From positions 1 through 33,227 of the IMG/VR virus record IMGVR_UViG_3300032753_001147: DNA of 33,227 nt; one strand, 5' to 3'. A program made the position numbers and the translations under genes. Below the pieces are notes generated by a model. It did no database searches. It saw nothing but the letters and a program-made list of their open reading frames with translations, and had not been told where the DNA came from. Positions 20,474 to 28,370 of this stretch are shown here, one piece after another (the first letter of the stretch is position 1; each line of letters opens with the position of its first letter). The stretch is from a virus.

Positions 20474-20938
20474 CTAGTTATTTAGTTGTTTTTGAGTTTT
20501 ATAGACTACAGGCATCATACCTACTGATTTGCGAGCAACCAAATTCTTTTCGTTGTTAATATGCACAGTTGATGTAATTTCCATAGCACCTAACCTTCTT
20601 GCTTCTTGTTCTAGATAATCAAAAATAATTTTATACAATCCGCGTCCTCTATAATCTTTATCAATTATAGTAAAAACTATGTATACAGACTTTGATACAG
20701 TCGGATCCCAATCGATAACACATGCGCCAACAACCTTGTTATCCATTTCGGCATATACTGCTCGACAGTTATTGTGTATTTCAATTTGTGAACCGGCATG
20801 GCCATCATCGATGCAATCTGCCATTCCTCTATAATATAAAGATAATAATTCTTTAGGGCCAGCACCAACGTAAGTAGAATATTTTACAATCACGTTGTTG
20901 CCGGTTTTATCGAATGCGTTTCCAAGTATTTTAATCAT
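20474..20938 (-). CDS. GNAT-family N-acetyltransferase
   Basis: 154 aa from the ATG at 20938 (MIKILGNAFDKTG). The longer frame to 20986 would cross both divergent promoter motifs and is unlikely. GNAT motif A is clear: VFTIIDKDYRGRGLYKIIFDYL, with R-G-x-G-x acetyl-CoA loop YRGRGLYK, followed by motif B ITSTVHINNEKNLVARKSVGM. It transfers an acyl group from acyl-CoA to an amine or hydroxyl; the acceptor is unknown. It is divergent from the flavoenzyme/PP-loop operon and starts 5 nt after CATAAATA with no Shine-Dalgarno, so its late transcript is predicted leaderless. Confidence 0.85.
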   Translation of the reverse strand: MIKILGNAFDKTGNNVIVKYSTYVGAGPKELLSLYYRGMADCIDDGHAGSQIEIHNNCRAVYAEMDNKVVGACVIDWDPTVSKSVYIVFTIIDKDYRGRGLYKIIFDYLEQEARRLGAMEITSTVHINNEKNLVARKSVGMMPVVYKTQKQLNN

Positions 20939-20943
20939 GCAAA

Positions 20944-20960
20944 TATTTATGGTATAAATA
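20944..20960. promoter_or_regulatory. Back-to-back divergent T4-type late promoters
   Basis: Plus strand TATAAATA at 20953-20960 (perfect), 26 nt before the ATG at 20987, with AAAGGA in the leader. Minus strand CATAAATA at 20951-20944 (7/8), 5 nt before the ATG at 20938. Only one base separates the two octamers. Confidence 0.65.
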
Positions 20961-20986
20961 GTTGACCTTAAAAATAAAGGAATCAA

Positions 20987-21874
20987 ATGACCAACATTTT
21001 AGGTTCACGATATCCTATCGTGGCCATGGCGATGAATCAGGTATCAGATATATCACTGGCAAAAGCAGTAAGGCAATCCGGCGGGATACCTAGTTTGAGC
21101 ATTTTCAATTATCCAATGCCTAGAAACATAGGATTATCGCAAGACTTAGATGAATACTTTAACACGTTTGGTGATTATAAATTGTTTGTAAGTACAGGTG
21201 TAGGTCCGATAATTTCTTCTAAAATATTGGATGTTATTGTATCTCGAAAGATTGAATTTGTTGAATTGATTTTAGATGAAGCAGGCGAAATTGAAGTTAC
21301 ACAAGATCGCCGAACACTTCTCAAACTTGCAATAGATAAGTTAATTAACAACAACATTAAAATTTTTACCAAATGTTTAAGTTTAAAAGATATTATTCCT
21401 GGAATTACTGGTGTCATACTTAAAGGAAAAGATGGCGCTGGTCGTGGAACATCAGAATTAAATTCATTATTTGAATCTGTTAAATCATTATATCCTGAAT
21501 TGCAAATAATAGTTTCGGGCGGAATAGGCACTCCGGAACAAGTAAAGTATTATATTGATAACGGTGCAGTTGCAGTTGGTGTAGGCACAATGCTATCGGT
21601 AGCAACAGAGTCAAAAATATCATTAGAAACAAAATTAAAGATAATATCTTCGTCATCGTCTGATATTAAAAACTTTTCTAATGGTGCTAAACAAAACGCT
21701 TTAATATTTTCAGAATTAGAAAATACAGATTACAATCATACAGCGGGTATTTCAATAGGAATTAACGATCCTACCAACGGGCATGTGTTTGCTGGCCGTG
21801 CTATTGATTATGCAAAATCAATTAAATCGTCTGCGGAAATCATTTCCGAATTAGTTTCTAAATTAGATTTATGA
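20987..21874 (+). CDS. Nitronate monooxygenase/NPD-like FMN-binding TIM-barrel enzyme
   Basis: 295 aa. Family marks: N-terminal YPIVAMAMNQVSDISLAKAV and QSGGIPSL; GKDGAGRG (147-154, equivalent to the EGxEAGGH loop of 2-nitropropane dioxygenases); IIVSGGIGTPEQVKYYI and AVGVGTML (198-203), the FMN-phosphate site. The family includes nitronate monooxygenases, FabK enoyl-ACP reductases and biosynthetic oxidases. The usual catalytic His in the EAGGH motif is replaced here by Arg/Gly (GAGRG), so the reaction may differ. It is first in a two-gene plus-strand operon with a PP-loop ATPase (ATGA overlap), so it likely feeds or finishes that enzyme's product. Confidence 0.82.
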   Translation: MTNILGSRYPIVAMAMNQVSDISLAKAVRQSGGIPSLSIFNYPMPRNIGLSQDLDEYFNTFGDYKLFVSTGVGPIISSKILDVIVSRKIEFVELILDEAGEIEVTQDRRTLLKLAIDKLINNNIKIFTKCLSLKDIIPGITGVILKGKDGAGRGTSELNSLFESVKSLYPELQIIVSGGIGTPEQVKYYIDNGAVAVGVGTMLSVATESKISLETKLKIISSSSSDIKNFSNGAKQNALIFSELENTDYNHTAGISIGINDPTNGHVFAGRAIDYAKSIKSSAEIISELVSKLDL

Positions 21875-23028
21875 TTATTAATAGTTTTTACGAAGTGGAC
21901 GGAGTTAAATTTGAGTCCAAGATCAGAGCTTGTTTGTTTGCATCAAGTGTTAACAAAGAAGTGACATGGAATTTTAATAAAGAATTCTTTTCAACATACG
22001 ATTGGACTAAAGAACCCGAAAAATCCTTAGATCAATTATACGATGAACGTGCTAAACGAATTAGAGAAAAGTATGATTATATAATATTAAGTTACAGTGG
22101 AGGTTCTGATAGTCATAACATACTAATGAGTTTTATACGTCAAAACTTGCACATTGATGAAATTGTTGTTAACCATATGTCAACAGCTTGGGACAAATTT
22201 GTTGTGTTAGATCCTAAACAAACAGCTAGCTGGAACACCGGAGCAGAACATCAGTTACAAACTATACCCAGACTTAAAGAAGTAGAACATCTTATACCTA
22301 GGACAAAAATAACTATCCTAGATTTAACAAAAAACTTATTCGAAGCATTTACCTCGTATGGTGATGCTAGTTGGGTGCTTGACAGAAAAGAAGGATTAAA
22401 TCCGCTTAATGTAACCCGATACAACTATTCTTACTTTAAAGACGTTAGAAAACAGTTTGACAAATCGCATAAAGTGGCAATGGTAGTAGGAATTGACAAA
22501 CCTCGCACTGTTATAGACAACAATAATCTTTATATGTATTTTACAGACAAAGGTGTAAACATAGTTCCTATCGATGACAGTTTTAAAGATTATACAAACT
22601 CTGCACTAGAGTTCTTTTATTGGAGCCCAGATGCCGCCGATATGTTATGCAAGCAATGCCATGTTATTAAACGATTTTTAGATTATAATCCGCAACATAG
22701 AGAACTGTGGGATCGTAAAAATCTAAGTGCCGATAATTGGAGATTAATACAAGAGCCAATGATAAAACCAGTAATATACTCTAATTGGAATACATCATGG
22801 TTTCAAACAGACAAATCAACTAGCGACTGGGCTAGTGAATTTGACACATGGTTTACTAGCGGGTATAAAGATCACGTTGCTCACAGGATCTGGAAAGAAG
22901 GTATCGACTATGTTGCCGCCAACGCTACTAAATTTTTAAAATATAAAGATGACGGCACACCGGACGGATTAAAGTTTTTTATACAACATTACAGAATTGG
23001 ATCTATGAATCCAATTGTTCCGAATTAA
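21871..23028 (+). CDS. PP-loop ATP pyrophosphatase (asparagine-synthase-like), long type
   Basis: 385 aa. The PP-loop SYSGGSDSHN (SGGSDS 76-81) marks an N-type ATP pyrophosphatase that adenylates a carboxyl, carbonyl or similar group with release of pyrophosphate. The N-terminal 70 residues contain no Cys2 glutaminase domain, so it is not a complete glutamine-dependent asparagine synthetase. The C-terminal half (ALEFFYWSPDAADMLCKQCHVIKRFL near 246-271) differs from the three shorter paralogues in this island. CxxC near 260-263 may bind metal. Coupled to the flavoenzyme upstream by a 4-nt overlap; its end overlaps the convergent DUF2061-like gene by 26 nt. Substrate unknown. Confidence 0.82.
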   Translation: MIINSFYEVDGVKFESKIRACLFASSVNKEVTWNFNKEFFSTYDWTKEPEKSLDQLYDERAKRIREKYDYIILSYSGGSDSHNILMSFIRQNLHIDEIVVNHMSTAWDKFVVLDPKQTASWNTGAEHQLQTIPRLKEVEHLIPRTKITILDLTKNLFEAFTSYGDASWVLDRKEGLNPLNVTRYNYSYFKDVRKQFDKSHKVAMVVGIDKPRTVIDNNNLYMYFTDKGVNIVPIDDSFKDYTNSALEFFYWSPDAADMLCKQCHVIKRFLDYNPQHRELWDRKNLSADNWRLIQEPMIKPVIYSNWNTSWFQTDKSTSDWASEFDTWFTSGYKDHVAHRIWKEGIDYVAANATKFLKYKDDGTPDGLKFFIQHYRIGSMNPIVPN

Positions 23029-23251
23029 GTTGTTTACCCCAATCGGCTCGATTCCATGCACGTTCGTGGAAGAAGTAAAGTGTGCTATTAATGACAGTAG
23101 TTACACCTGCTAATCCTGCGCCAAATGCCATACTACCTGTAGTAAAGTAACCAATGCAAAAATATTGGATAATCATTAATACTCGCCATGAAAGCATTTT
23201 GCCCACGCTTCGTGGTATTTTTTCTTGAAATTTTGTAGTTAGTTTAATCAT
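23003..23251 (-). CDS. DUF2061-like small membrane protein, 82 aa
   Basis: Pattern KMLSWRVLMIIQYFCIGYFTTGS followed by AFGAGLAGVTTVINSTLYFFHERAWN: two transmembrane helices (about 24-41 and 43-65), then the family-typical HERxWN. The full length and motif match the small DUF2061 membrane proteins of bacteria. Biochemical role not established. It is the second gene of a minus-strand pair with the AdoMet-decarboxylase-like gene (4-nt overlap). Confidence 0.78.
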   Translation of the reverse strand: MIKLTTKFQEKIPRSVGKMLSWRVLMIIQYFCIGYFTTGSMAFGAGLAGVTTVINSTLYFFHERAWNRADWGKQLNSEQLDS

Positions 23252-23619
23252 TTTTTAGCGTTCCTTAGAACCATGTTAGCATTAATATTAGTTGGAGAAA
23301 ACACTTCATTAACCATATCGATAACTGTTTGTTTTTCAAATGGTTTGCAACTAAACACGTCGAGATACATCTGTCGGGACTCATCTATAAAATGTGCCGA
23401 TATATTACTGGTAACTATGAGTTGATACATACTAAAACCTTCTTTGTCTGGCAAGCCTATAGCTGTACGTTCTATCCAAGGTTCACCAACAGCTATCATA
23501 TCAATAGCTACGACTAATCTGCTGACAAATGATTTAATAATATCCTTACTTATAATGCTATCATTGCATTGGTCGCAATCTAGCATTAAATGATATCCCC
23601 AATAAGTTTTATTTTCCAT
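23248..23619 (-). CDS. speD: S-adenosylmethionine decarboxylase-like (SpeD-type) pyruvoyl enzyme
   Basis: 123 aa, the length of prokaryotic SpeD. WGYHLMLDCDQCND matches the SpeD start (HLxxDxxxCD), and LDVFSCKPF matches DVFTCG with the proton-donor Cys91. The autocleavage region reads VTSNISAHF where SpeD has ESHISIHT: the pyruvoyl-forming Ser71 and downstream His76 are kept, but the preceding Glu is Thr and the next His is Asn. SpeD makes decarboxylated AdoMet for spermidine; some SpeD homologues decarboxylate arginine or ornithine instead. The altered motif makes the substrate uncertain. Its ATG is 4 nt after ACTAAATA with no separate ribosome site. Confidence 0.75.
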   Translation of the reverse strand: MENKTYWGYHLMLDCDQCNDSIISKDIIKSFVSRLVVAIDMIAVGEPWIERTAIGLPDKEGFSMYQLIVTSNISAHFIDESRQMYLDVFSCKPFEKQTVIDMVNEVFSPTNINANMVLRNAKK

Positions 23620-23623
23620 CTTC

Positions 23624-23631
23624 TATTTAGT
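23624..23631 (-). promoter_or_regulatory. Late-promoter-like octamer, speD-like unit
   Basis: Minus strand ACTAAATA (6/8 to TATAAATA), 4 nt before the ATG at 23619 with no Shine-Dalgarno between. A weak match taken alone; it is listed because position and spacing repeat the pattern of the neighbouring units. Confidence 0.35.
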
Positions 23632-23651
23632 GACCGGTCAGAAAGGTGTGC

Positions 23652-23659
23652 TATAAATA
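23652..23659 (+). promoter_or_regulatory. T4-type late promoter for the Rieske gene
   Basis: Perfect TATAAATA, 4 nt before the ATG at 23664. The predicted transcript begins at or next to the start codon. The AGAAAGG further upstream (23640-23646) would not be in this RNA. Confidence 0.6.
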
Positions 23660-23663
23660 TGAT

Positions 23664-24506
23664 ATGATATTTAAAACTCCGCCAAAGATTTTAGCACACA
23701 AGGCATCTCTTGCTAGTGGAAATTTTGTCACGCCCGAATATATTTTAAATTCAAATAACGGTAACATAAATTTATTAAAAAGATATTGTCCACACCGAAT
23801 GTACCCATTAGGAAAAAATGGGCAAACCGTAGATAATATTGTTTGTAAATATCACGGCTTTGCTTGGGACAAAAATGGACAACCTGTTAACAATGATAGG
23901 CATTTAGGATGCGGTTCTGCCGAAATCGGACGGTCGGGGTTAATCTTTAAAAATTTTAAAGAGCCCACCCATTACTGGGTCGACGATTTAGCAAAAGAAG
24001 AAAATCTACAGTTTAGTCATGTAATGCAAGGTAGCAGTACCGGAAGTTGGTTATGGATGATGGAAATTCAAGCCGATTTATTACACATACGTGGAGGTGA
24101 CGATGTTGTGCATCCCTGGCTGTCTACTATTGAAGGATTGGATAATGTAGACATGGATGCCGGTGACGGATGGATACTACAAACCTGTAGCACTGGATGG
24201 TGGTTATTCATATATCCATTTACGTTTATTGAATGGAGTAAGGGTTGTTTATCAGTTAACTATACTATTCCTAAAGATAATAACACTGAGTTTGGATTCG
24301 ATTGGATAACACAATTCTATTATGATCCGGCTACTACGCAAGATCGTAAGATTATATTTGAAAAACTAGAGGATGTGTTTCATGAAGATGTAGATACAAT
24401 CGAAGCACAGCATGGTCGATTCTTTCCTTTAATGAAATCAACCAGCCATCTCGAAGATCATTGTGTACATTTTGGAAAATGGGTTACGGCGAATAGATTA
24501 GATTAA
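23664..24506 (+). CDS. Rieske-type non-heme iron oxygenase
   Basis: 280 aa from the ATG at 23664; a GTG 18 nt upstream is an alternative but would precede the expected transcription start. The Rieske [2Fe-2S] motif CPHR-x-CKYH is complete (Cys42, His44, Cys61, His64; spacing 16). The mononuclear iron site is recognisable in EIQADLLHIRGGDDVVH (Asp138, His141, His150). This is therefore a genuine terminal oxygenase that hydroxylates or demethylates an organic substrate using O2 and electrons from a reductase. No reductase or ferredoxin is visible nearby, so host electron carriers are presumed. Single-gene unit; its end overlaps the convergent PP-loop gene by 23 nt. Confidence 0.88.
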   Translation: MIFKTPPKILAHKASLASGNFVTPEYILNSNNGNINLLKRYCPHRMYPLGKNGQTVDNIVCKYHGFAWDKNGQPVNNDRHLGCGSAEIGRSGLIFKNFKEPTHYWVDDLAKEENLQFSHVMQGSSTGSWLWMMEIQADLLHIRGGDDVVHPWLSTIEGLDNVDMDAGDGWILQTCSTGWWLFIYPFTFIEWSKGCLSVNYTIPKDNNTEFGFDWITQFYYDPATTQDRKIIFEKLEDVFHEDVDTIEAQHGRFFPLMKSTSHLEDHCVHFGKWVTANRLD

Positions 24507-25407
24507 GTAAAGTCTGTTCTAAATATACTTGAATTCTATTCGAATTTGCTTTTGTATACTGCCTATCGAACTCTTCCATGAAAGGTGGAAATATTTTCTC
24601 TTTATCTGGATTAGGCCCTTCGAAACCAATTAGTTTAGTTCTAGGCGTAATGTCGGGCCAGTATGCTTGATGTATCATAACCTTGCTAGTCTCTGTAGAC
24701 AATTTACCTTGTACTCTGTCATTAATTAAGTCTTGTATATATGGTAGTTGGCTAAATGCCACTAGTATCTCAGGAGAATATTCATACCAATCTGTAATAG
24801 CAGTTCGTCCAATAGCTAAGTGATATACAGCCCAGTGGTGCGAATGTTCGTCTATTTGAAACACCCATGGATAGTTTTTAGTCCAATCTTTGCTGGTTCT
24901 TCGAAAATATGGTTCCCCACTAGCTATTATAGGAATCTCATCGATGTAGTCTGTCATTTTCATTTGTGGCAACCAACCAGGGCCCATGGCATACGTCTTT
25001 AGCATAAAATCGTATGCTTCGTTTTCAAAAAACTTTTCTAAATTAAAATCGATTACAACAGGAGTTACGTTAAGTTTCTTACAAGTTTCGATAGCATGAG
25101 TAAACTCTATAATATTATAATCGTTTTCATATTTAAAAATATATACTTTAATTGGAATTTTTAAATCAAGGTATACTCTTAAAACAATCTCGCTGTCTAC
25201 TCCTCCAGAGAACAATAATCCTAACGGTTTATTAAACCGCTCGTATATAACTTTTCCGTTCTCTAAAAGTTCTTCATGATAACTTTTTACAGGTCGGGTA
25301 ATTTTATTTCTAAGAATAAAATTCATCTTTGCTTGGGGAGACAATTTAAGTCCGTATTCGGGCCCATCATTATAAGTCCAAGAAAGCCAATTATCTTTAT
25401 AAAACAT
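24484..25407 (-). CDS. PP-loop ATP pyrophosphatase (copy B of a tandem pair)
   Basis: 307 aa. PP-loop LLFSGGVDSEIVLR (SGGVDS 67-72), then VYIFKYENDYNIIEF and VVIDFNLEKFF. Later motifs ASGEPYFRRTSKDW and TDWYEYSPEIL are shared with the neighbouring copy. It is an N-type ATP pyrophosphatase/asparagine-synthase C-domain without an Ntn-glutaminase domain. Nearly every segment aligns with the gene at 25413-26336, which has the same length; about half the residues are identical by eye, so this is a tandem duplication followed by divergence. Third gene of the GNAT-PP-loop-PP-loop minus-strand operon, 5 nt after the upstream copy. Substrate unknown. Confidence 0.82.
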   Translation of the reverse strand: MFYKDNWLSWTYNDGPEYGLKLSPQAKMNFILRNKITRPVKSYHEELLENGKVIYERFNKPLGLLFSGGVDSEIVLRVYLDLKIPIKVYIFKYENDYNIIEFTHAIETCKKLNVTPVVIDFNLEKFFENEAYDFMLKTYAMGPGWLPQMKMTDYIDEIPIIASGEPYFRRTSKDWTKNYPWVFQIDEHSHHWAVYHLAIGRTAITDWYEYSPEILVAFSQLPYIQDLINDRVQGKLSTETSKVMIHQAYWPDITPRTKLIGFEGPNPDKEKIFPPFMEEFDRQYTKANSNRIQVYLEQTLLNLIYSP

Positions 25408-25412
25408 AGATT

Positions 25413-26336
25413 TTAACTTCCTATTTTTTCAATTAATTCTGTTTCAGTATATCCAACAATTTTATTAGTAACTTTATCCCGACCGTATTGTTTAGAAAAT
25501 TCTAACATAAACGGAGGTAATAATTTGTTTGGATTCTCGTCCACGCCTCCGAACCCTATTAATTTATTTCTAAGTTCTAGTGTTGGCCAATATTGTTTAT
25601 GTATTATTCCTTTGCTAGTCACTGTGGATAATTTTCCAGTAATACGGTCGTTTATTAAATCTTGCACGTATGGAAGTTTAGAGTAAGCTAATATTAATTC
25701 TGGTGAATATTCATACCAATCTGTAATAGCAGTTCTTCCGATAGTTTTAAAATACAATGCCCACAAGTGATATGATTCTTCTAATAGGAATTCCCACGTT
25801 GCAGGCTGTGTCCAGTCTTTACTAGTACGTCTCCAATATGGTTCGCCAGTAGCATATATTGGTGTGCCATCAACAAACTCGGCCATTTTTAATTGCGGTA
25901 AAAATCCACTGCTTGGAGCATAAATTTTAGTCCATATGTCATATGCATCATTTTCAAAAAATTTTCTTAAATTAAAATCTATAACTGTTGGAGTAACATT
26001 CAGTTCCCTGCAAATACGTGTCGCTTGTAAATAGTCGGGCAAGTTATAATCATCTTCATATTTGAAAATATAAACATTAACAGGAATTTTAAGTTCTAGA
26101 TATATTCGTAATACTACTTCGCTGTCTACTCCACCAGAAAAAAGCAAGTCTAGTGATCCAGGCACAGCATCTCTAATTGCTTGTGCATTGTTACGCAGTT
26201 CGTTGTAATGGCTTTGGATAGGACGTGTGATAGTATTTCTCAGTATGAAATTAACTTTAGATTGTGGTGTAGTCTTAGAACCATATTCCACTCCGTCTTC
26301 ATATGCCCAGGCAAACCAATTATCTCTATAAAGCAT
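25413..26336 (-). CDS. PP-loop ATP pyrophosphatase (copy A of a tandem pair)
   Basis: 307 aa. DLLFSGGVDSEVVLRIYLEL (SGGVDS 67-72), VYIFKYEDDYNLPDY, TVIDFNLRKFF, YATGEPYWRRTSKDW, AITDWYEYSPELIL. Same architecture and length as the gene downstream (24484-25407). The GEP-x-x-RRTSKDW block probably contributes to the substrate pocket. It overlaps the GNAT-like gene upstream by 11 nt and is therefore co-translated. The QueC zinc Cys motif is absent, so it is not the QueC of a preQ0 pathway. Likely forms an acyl-adenylate that is attacked by an amine. Confidence 0.82.
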   Translation of the reverse strand: MLYRDNWFAWAYEDGVEYGSKTTPQSKVNFILRNTITRPIQSHYNELRNNAQAIRDAVPGSLDLLFSGGVDSEVVLRIYLELKIPVNVYIFKYEDDYNLPDYLQATRICRELNVTPTVIDFNLRKFFENDAYDIWTKIYAPSSGFLPQLKMAEFVDGTPIYATGEPYWRRTSKDWTQPATWEFLLEESYHLWALYFKTIGRTAITDWYEYSPELILAYSKLPYVQDLINDRITGKLSTVTSKGIIHKQYWPTLELRNKLIGFGGVDENPNKLLPPFMLEFSKQYGRDKVTNKIVGYTETELIEKIGS

Positions 26337-26898
26337 ATTTTCTCATTTGATCAGCCCAACGTTTAACTCCGTTAGGATTAAAACAATGTACCGCAACATA
26401 CTGTTTACAACTTTCTGGAATAGGGTTTAATGACCCGCAGACATTATAACGTGTTGGTTCTAAATCAAAGTTCATTTTACAATTAATTTCAACTAAGTCC
26501 AAATAGTGTTCAAATGCTTTTGGATTATGTTCTCTACTGATGAATACACAATCCAAATTGAGTAGTTTAGCTTTTGCTATCTGTAACGGTAAACAAAATG
26601 CAGTATTAAGAAACTTGTCACCGCCTGTAAATCTACCCCTGTGTCTGTAGTCAGGATGTATCCACATTCTAGTGCTGACCCTGCCTATCCCTGCTCCCCA
26701 ACGTTCTTCATTAATTTGTAATGCACTAAAACACACAATTTGGTTATCAATTATAACTACAGGAAAACAGGCAAAATCTCTTGGGTTTAAGCCTACATAG
26801 TTATCTTTAAGATCATCGTTAGTAGTTAGCAAATAACTTTGATATTGGTTCCAAAGTTGTTCATCAAAGTTATTTGCAAAGTCGATTATTTTCTTCAT
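26326..26898 (-). CDS. GNAT-like acyltransferase, 190 aa
   Basis: Central strands and helix CFPVVIIDNQIVCFSALQ, then GRVSTRMWIHPDYRHRGRF, resemble GNAT beta4-alpha3 with the R-x-R-G-R loop in place of the canonical RxxGxG/A. The rest (FISREHNPKAFEHYLDL) is compatible with GNAT motif B. It is the first gene of the minus-strand unit with both 307-aa PP-loop enzymes, so it may acylate the same substrate. Its ATG overlaps the divergent desaturase ORF's earliest possible start by 2 nt and follows ATTAAATA by 7 nt with no Shine-Dalgarno. Confidence 0.6.
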   Translation of the reverse strand: MKKIIDFANNFDEQLWNQYQSYLLTTNDDLKDNYVGLNPRDFACFPVVIIDNQIVCFSALQINEERWGAGIGRVSTRMWIHPDYRHRGRFTGGDKFLNTAFCLPLQIAKAKLLNLDCVFISREHNPKAFEHYLDLVEINCKMNFDLEPTRYNVCGSLNPIPESCKQYVAVHCFNPNGVKRWADQMRKYAL

Positions 26899-26905
26899 GG
26901 TGAGT

Positions 26906-26919
26906 TATTTAATTAAATA
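26906..26919. promoter_or_regulatory. Divergent late-promoter-like palindrome
   Basis: The palindromic core gives ATTAAATA on the plus strand (26912-26919), 4 nt before the ATG at 26924, and ATTAAATA on the minus strand (26913-26906), 7 nt before the ATG at 26898. Each matches TATAAATA at 6/8. Neither start has a Shine-Dalgarno. Confidence 0.4.
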
Positions 26920-26923
26920 CCAT

Positions 26924-27745
26924 ATGCCTAAGACAAATTCTTTCCTCTACTATGTGTTGTACCCCGCTCACGCCGTTGCCTGGTTTGGAACTGCGTTATA
27001 CCTATACTTTTTTAATTTTACCTGGATTAATTTTTGGGAATTGTTTATTGGGTGGGTATTAATCGAAGGGCTTGGTGTAGCTGTTGGACTGCATCGATAT
27101 GTAAGTCATAAAGCAGTAGAGTTGCGATGGGGATTAAAACCTATCGTGCTGTGGCTAAGTTGTTTAAGTTTACAAGGTAGCCCGTTAGGGTGGGCGGCAG
27201 TACATCGTGGTAGTCACCACAGATATAGCGATACTGAAAAAGATGCTCATGCTCCTAGTAAAGGCTGGTGGTATGCTTGGCACAGTTGGTTGTACGATTG
27301 GGATCAATATTTTAATGCTAAGTTTGCTATAGACTTACTTAAAGATCCTATGCATGTTTGGATTGCTAAAAATTATAATTGGATTGTATTAGGCACTTAT
27401 CTTGTTGTTGGAGTAATATCCTGGCAGTTGTTGTTATTTGGATTTATTGTGCCAGCCGCATTGAGCTTATATATGGAAAGTAATATTAATGTATTTTGCC
27501 ACACCGACGGATTCGGATACAGAACTTTTGAAACAAAAGATAAAAGTCGAAATGTTCCGTTGCTTGCCTGGATTACTTGGGGTCAAGGATGGCATAACAA
27601 CCATCACGAACGAGCAAGTGCGTACGACTTTGGAACTACTGTAAGCGGTAAAAAATCCGAATGGGATTCTAGTCTACTATTTTTACCTTTTATTGCTACA
27701 AAAGAAAGCAGAGATTCTATTTGGAAAAACAGGAATGAATCATAA
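26924..27745 (+). CDS. Membrane fatty-acid desaturase (acyl-CoA delta-9 type)
   Basis: 273 aa from the ATG at 26924 (MPKTNSFLYYVLY); 282 aa if the ATG at 26897 is used, but that overlaps the divergent gene. Three His boxes: HRYVSH (HX4H), HRGSHH followed by RYSDTEKDAHAP, and HNNHH; these ligate the di-iron centre. The second box has one residue more than the usual HRxHH. Four membrane-spanning helices are visible (about 5-25, 29-50, 67-87 and a pair near 148-185). It introduces a double bond into, or hydroxylates, an acyl chain in the inner membrane. It is first in the seven-gene plus-strand operon. It may alter host lipids or make the acyl donor for the GNATs. Confidence 0.85.
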   Translation: MPKTNSFLYYVLYPAHAVAWFGTALYLYFFNFTWINFWELFIGWVLIEGLGVAVGLHRYVSHKAVELRWGLKPIVLWLSCLSLQGSPLGWAAVHRGSHHRYSDTEKDAHAPSKGWWYAWHSWLYDWDQYFNAKFAIDLLKDPMHVWIAKNYNWIVLGTYLVVGVISWQLLLFGFIVPAALSLYMESNINVFCHTDGFGYRTFETKDKSRNVPLLAWITWGQGWHNNHHERASAYDFGTTVSGKKSEWDSSLLFLPFIATKESRDSIWKNRNES

Positions 27746-28370
27746 ACATCTAGGAAATATTCCTATTGAGTTGTTAACTCCGATTAAAGATAATATTATT
27801 AACAGTCCTATTTACGGAACTCCTGTATATAAAATTATCTATCCAAATGATAAAGTTGTAAAGTATTTTATAGATTTAATATTCCCCAAAGACTTCCAAA
27901 CTGATGATTTAAAAATACATAACATTAAAACGTTTGTAACTCCGCCCGAACATTTATCAACCGATGGACAATTGGGTTGCAAATATATTCACAAAGACGG
28001 TGTGGATAAAAAATGTGCATTAAATGTAGTTGTAGAATGCAATCCTGAAGATTGGGTTAGGTGGTACACTGACGAGGAAATACTTGTTAATCGATCTGGC
28101 ACAATGAAAATGAGAGAAAATCCGCCCGAACTAAATGTTGCAATGCACTCTAGAGATGTTCTTAATATTTTTGATATAGAAAATGTACCGTATGTACAAG
28201 AATTAACTAATCAAACACCTGGCGATTTTTATTTAATCAACACAGATGTTTTTCATTTTTTCAGAAATAGAGGTAAGAATTTTAGATTAATTATACAGAC
28301 TAAGTTTGCGCCCAACCCAAGCATAGAAGATTTAGAAAAAAGAATACAAGAAGTAGGGTTAAATTTTTAA
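27735..28370 (+). CDS. 2-oxoglutarate/Fe(II)-type hydroxylase-like protein
   Basis: 211 aa. The preferred start is the ATG at 27735, with ACAGGA just upstream, overlapping the desaturase end by 11 nt; the longer frame begins inside that gene. Jelly-roll markers: HKD (His86, Asp88) in KYIHKDGVDKKCALNVVVE and a distal His174 with Arg184 in DVFHFFRN-RGKNFRLIIQ, the HxD...H...R pattern of aspartyl/asparaginyl-hydroxylase-like oxygenases. It would hydroxylate a protein or small-molecule substrate. Its stop overlaps the PP-loop gene's ATG by 1 nt. Confidence 0.68.
   Translation: MNHKHLGNIPIELLTPIKDNIINSPIYGTPVYKIIYPNDKVVKYFIDLIFPKDFQTDDLKIHNIKTFVTPPEHLSTDGQLGCKYIHKDGVDKKCALNVVVECNPEDWVRWYTDEEILVNRSGTMKMRENPPELNVAMHSRDVLNIFDIENVPYVQELTNQTPGDFYLINTDVFHFFRNRGKNFRLIIQTKFAPNPSIEDLEKRIQEVGLNF

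Noticed and set aside
20939-20986. N-terminal extension of the GNAT at 20474-20938
   Set aside because: It would cross both divergent TATAAATA motifs and adds a hydrophobic stretch not found at GNAT starts.
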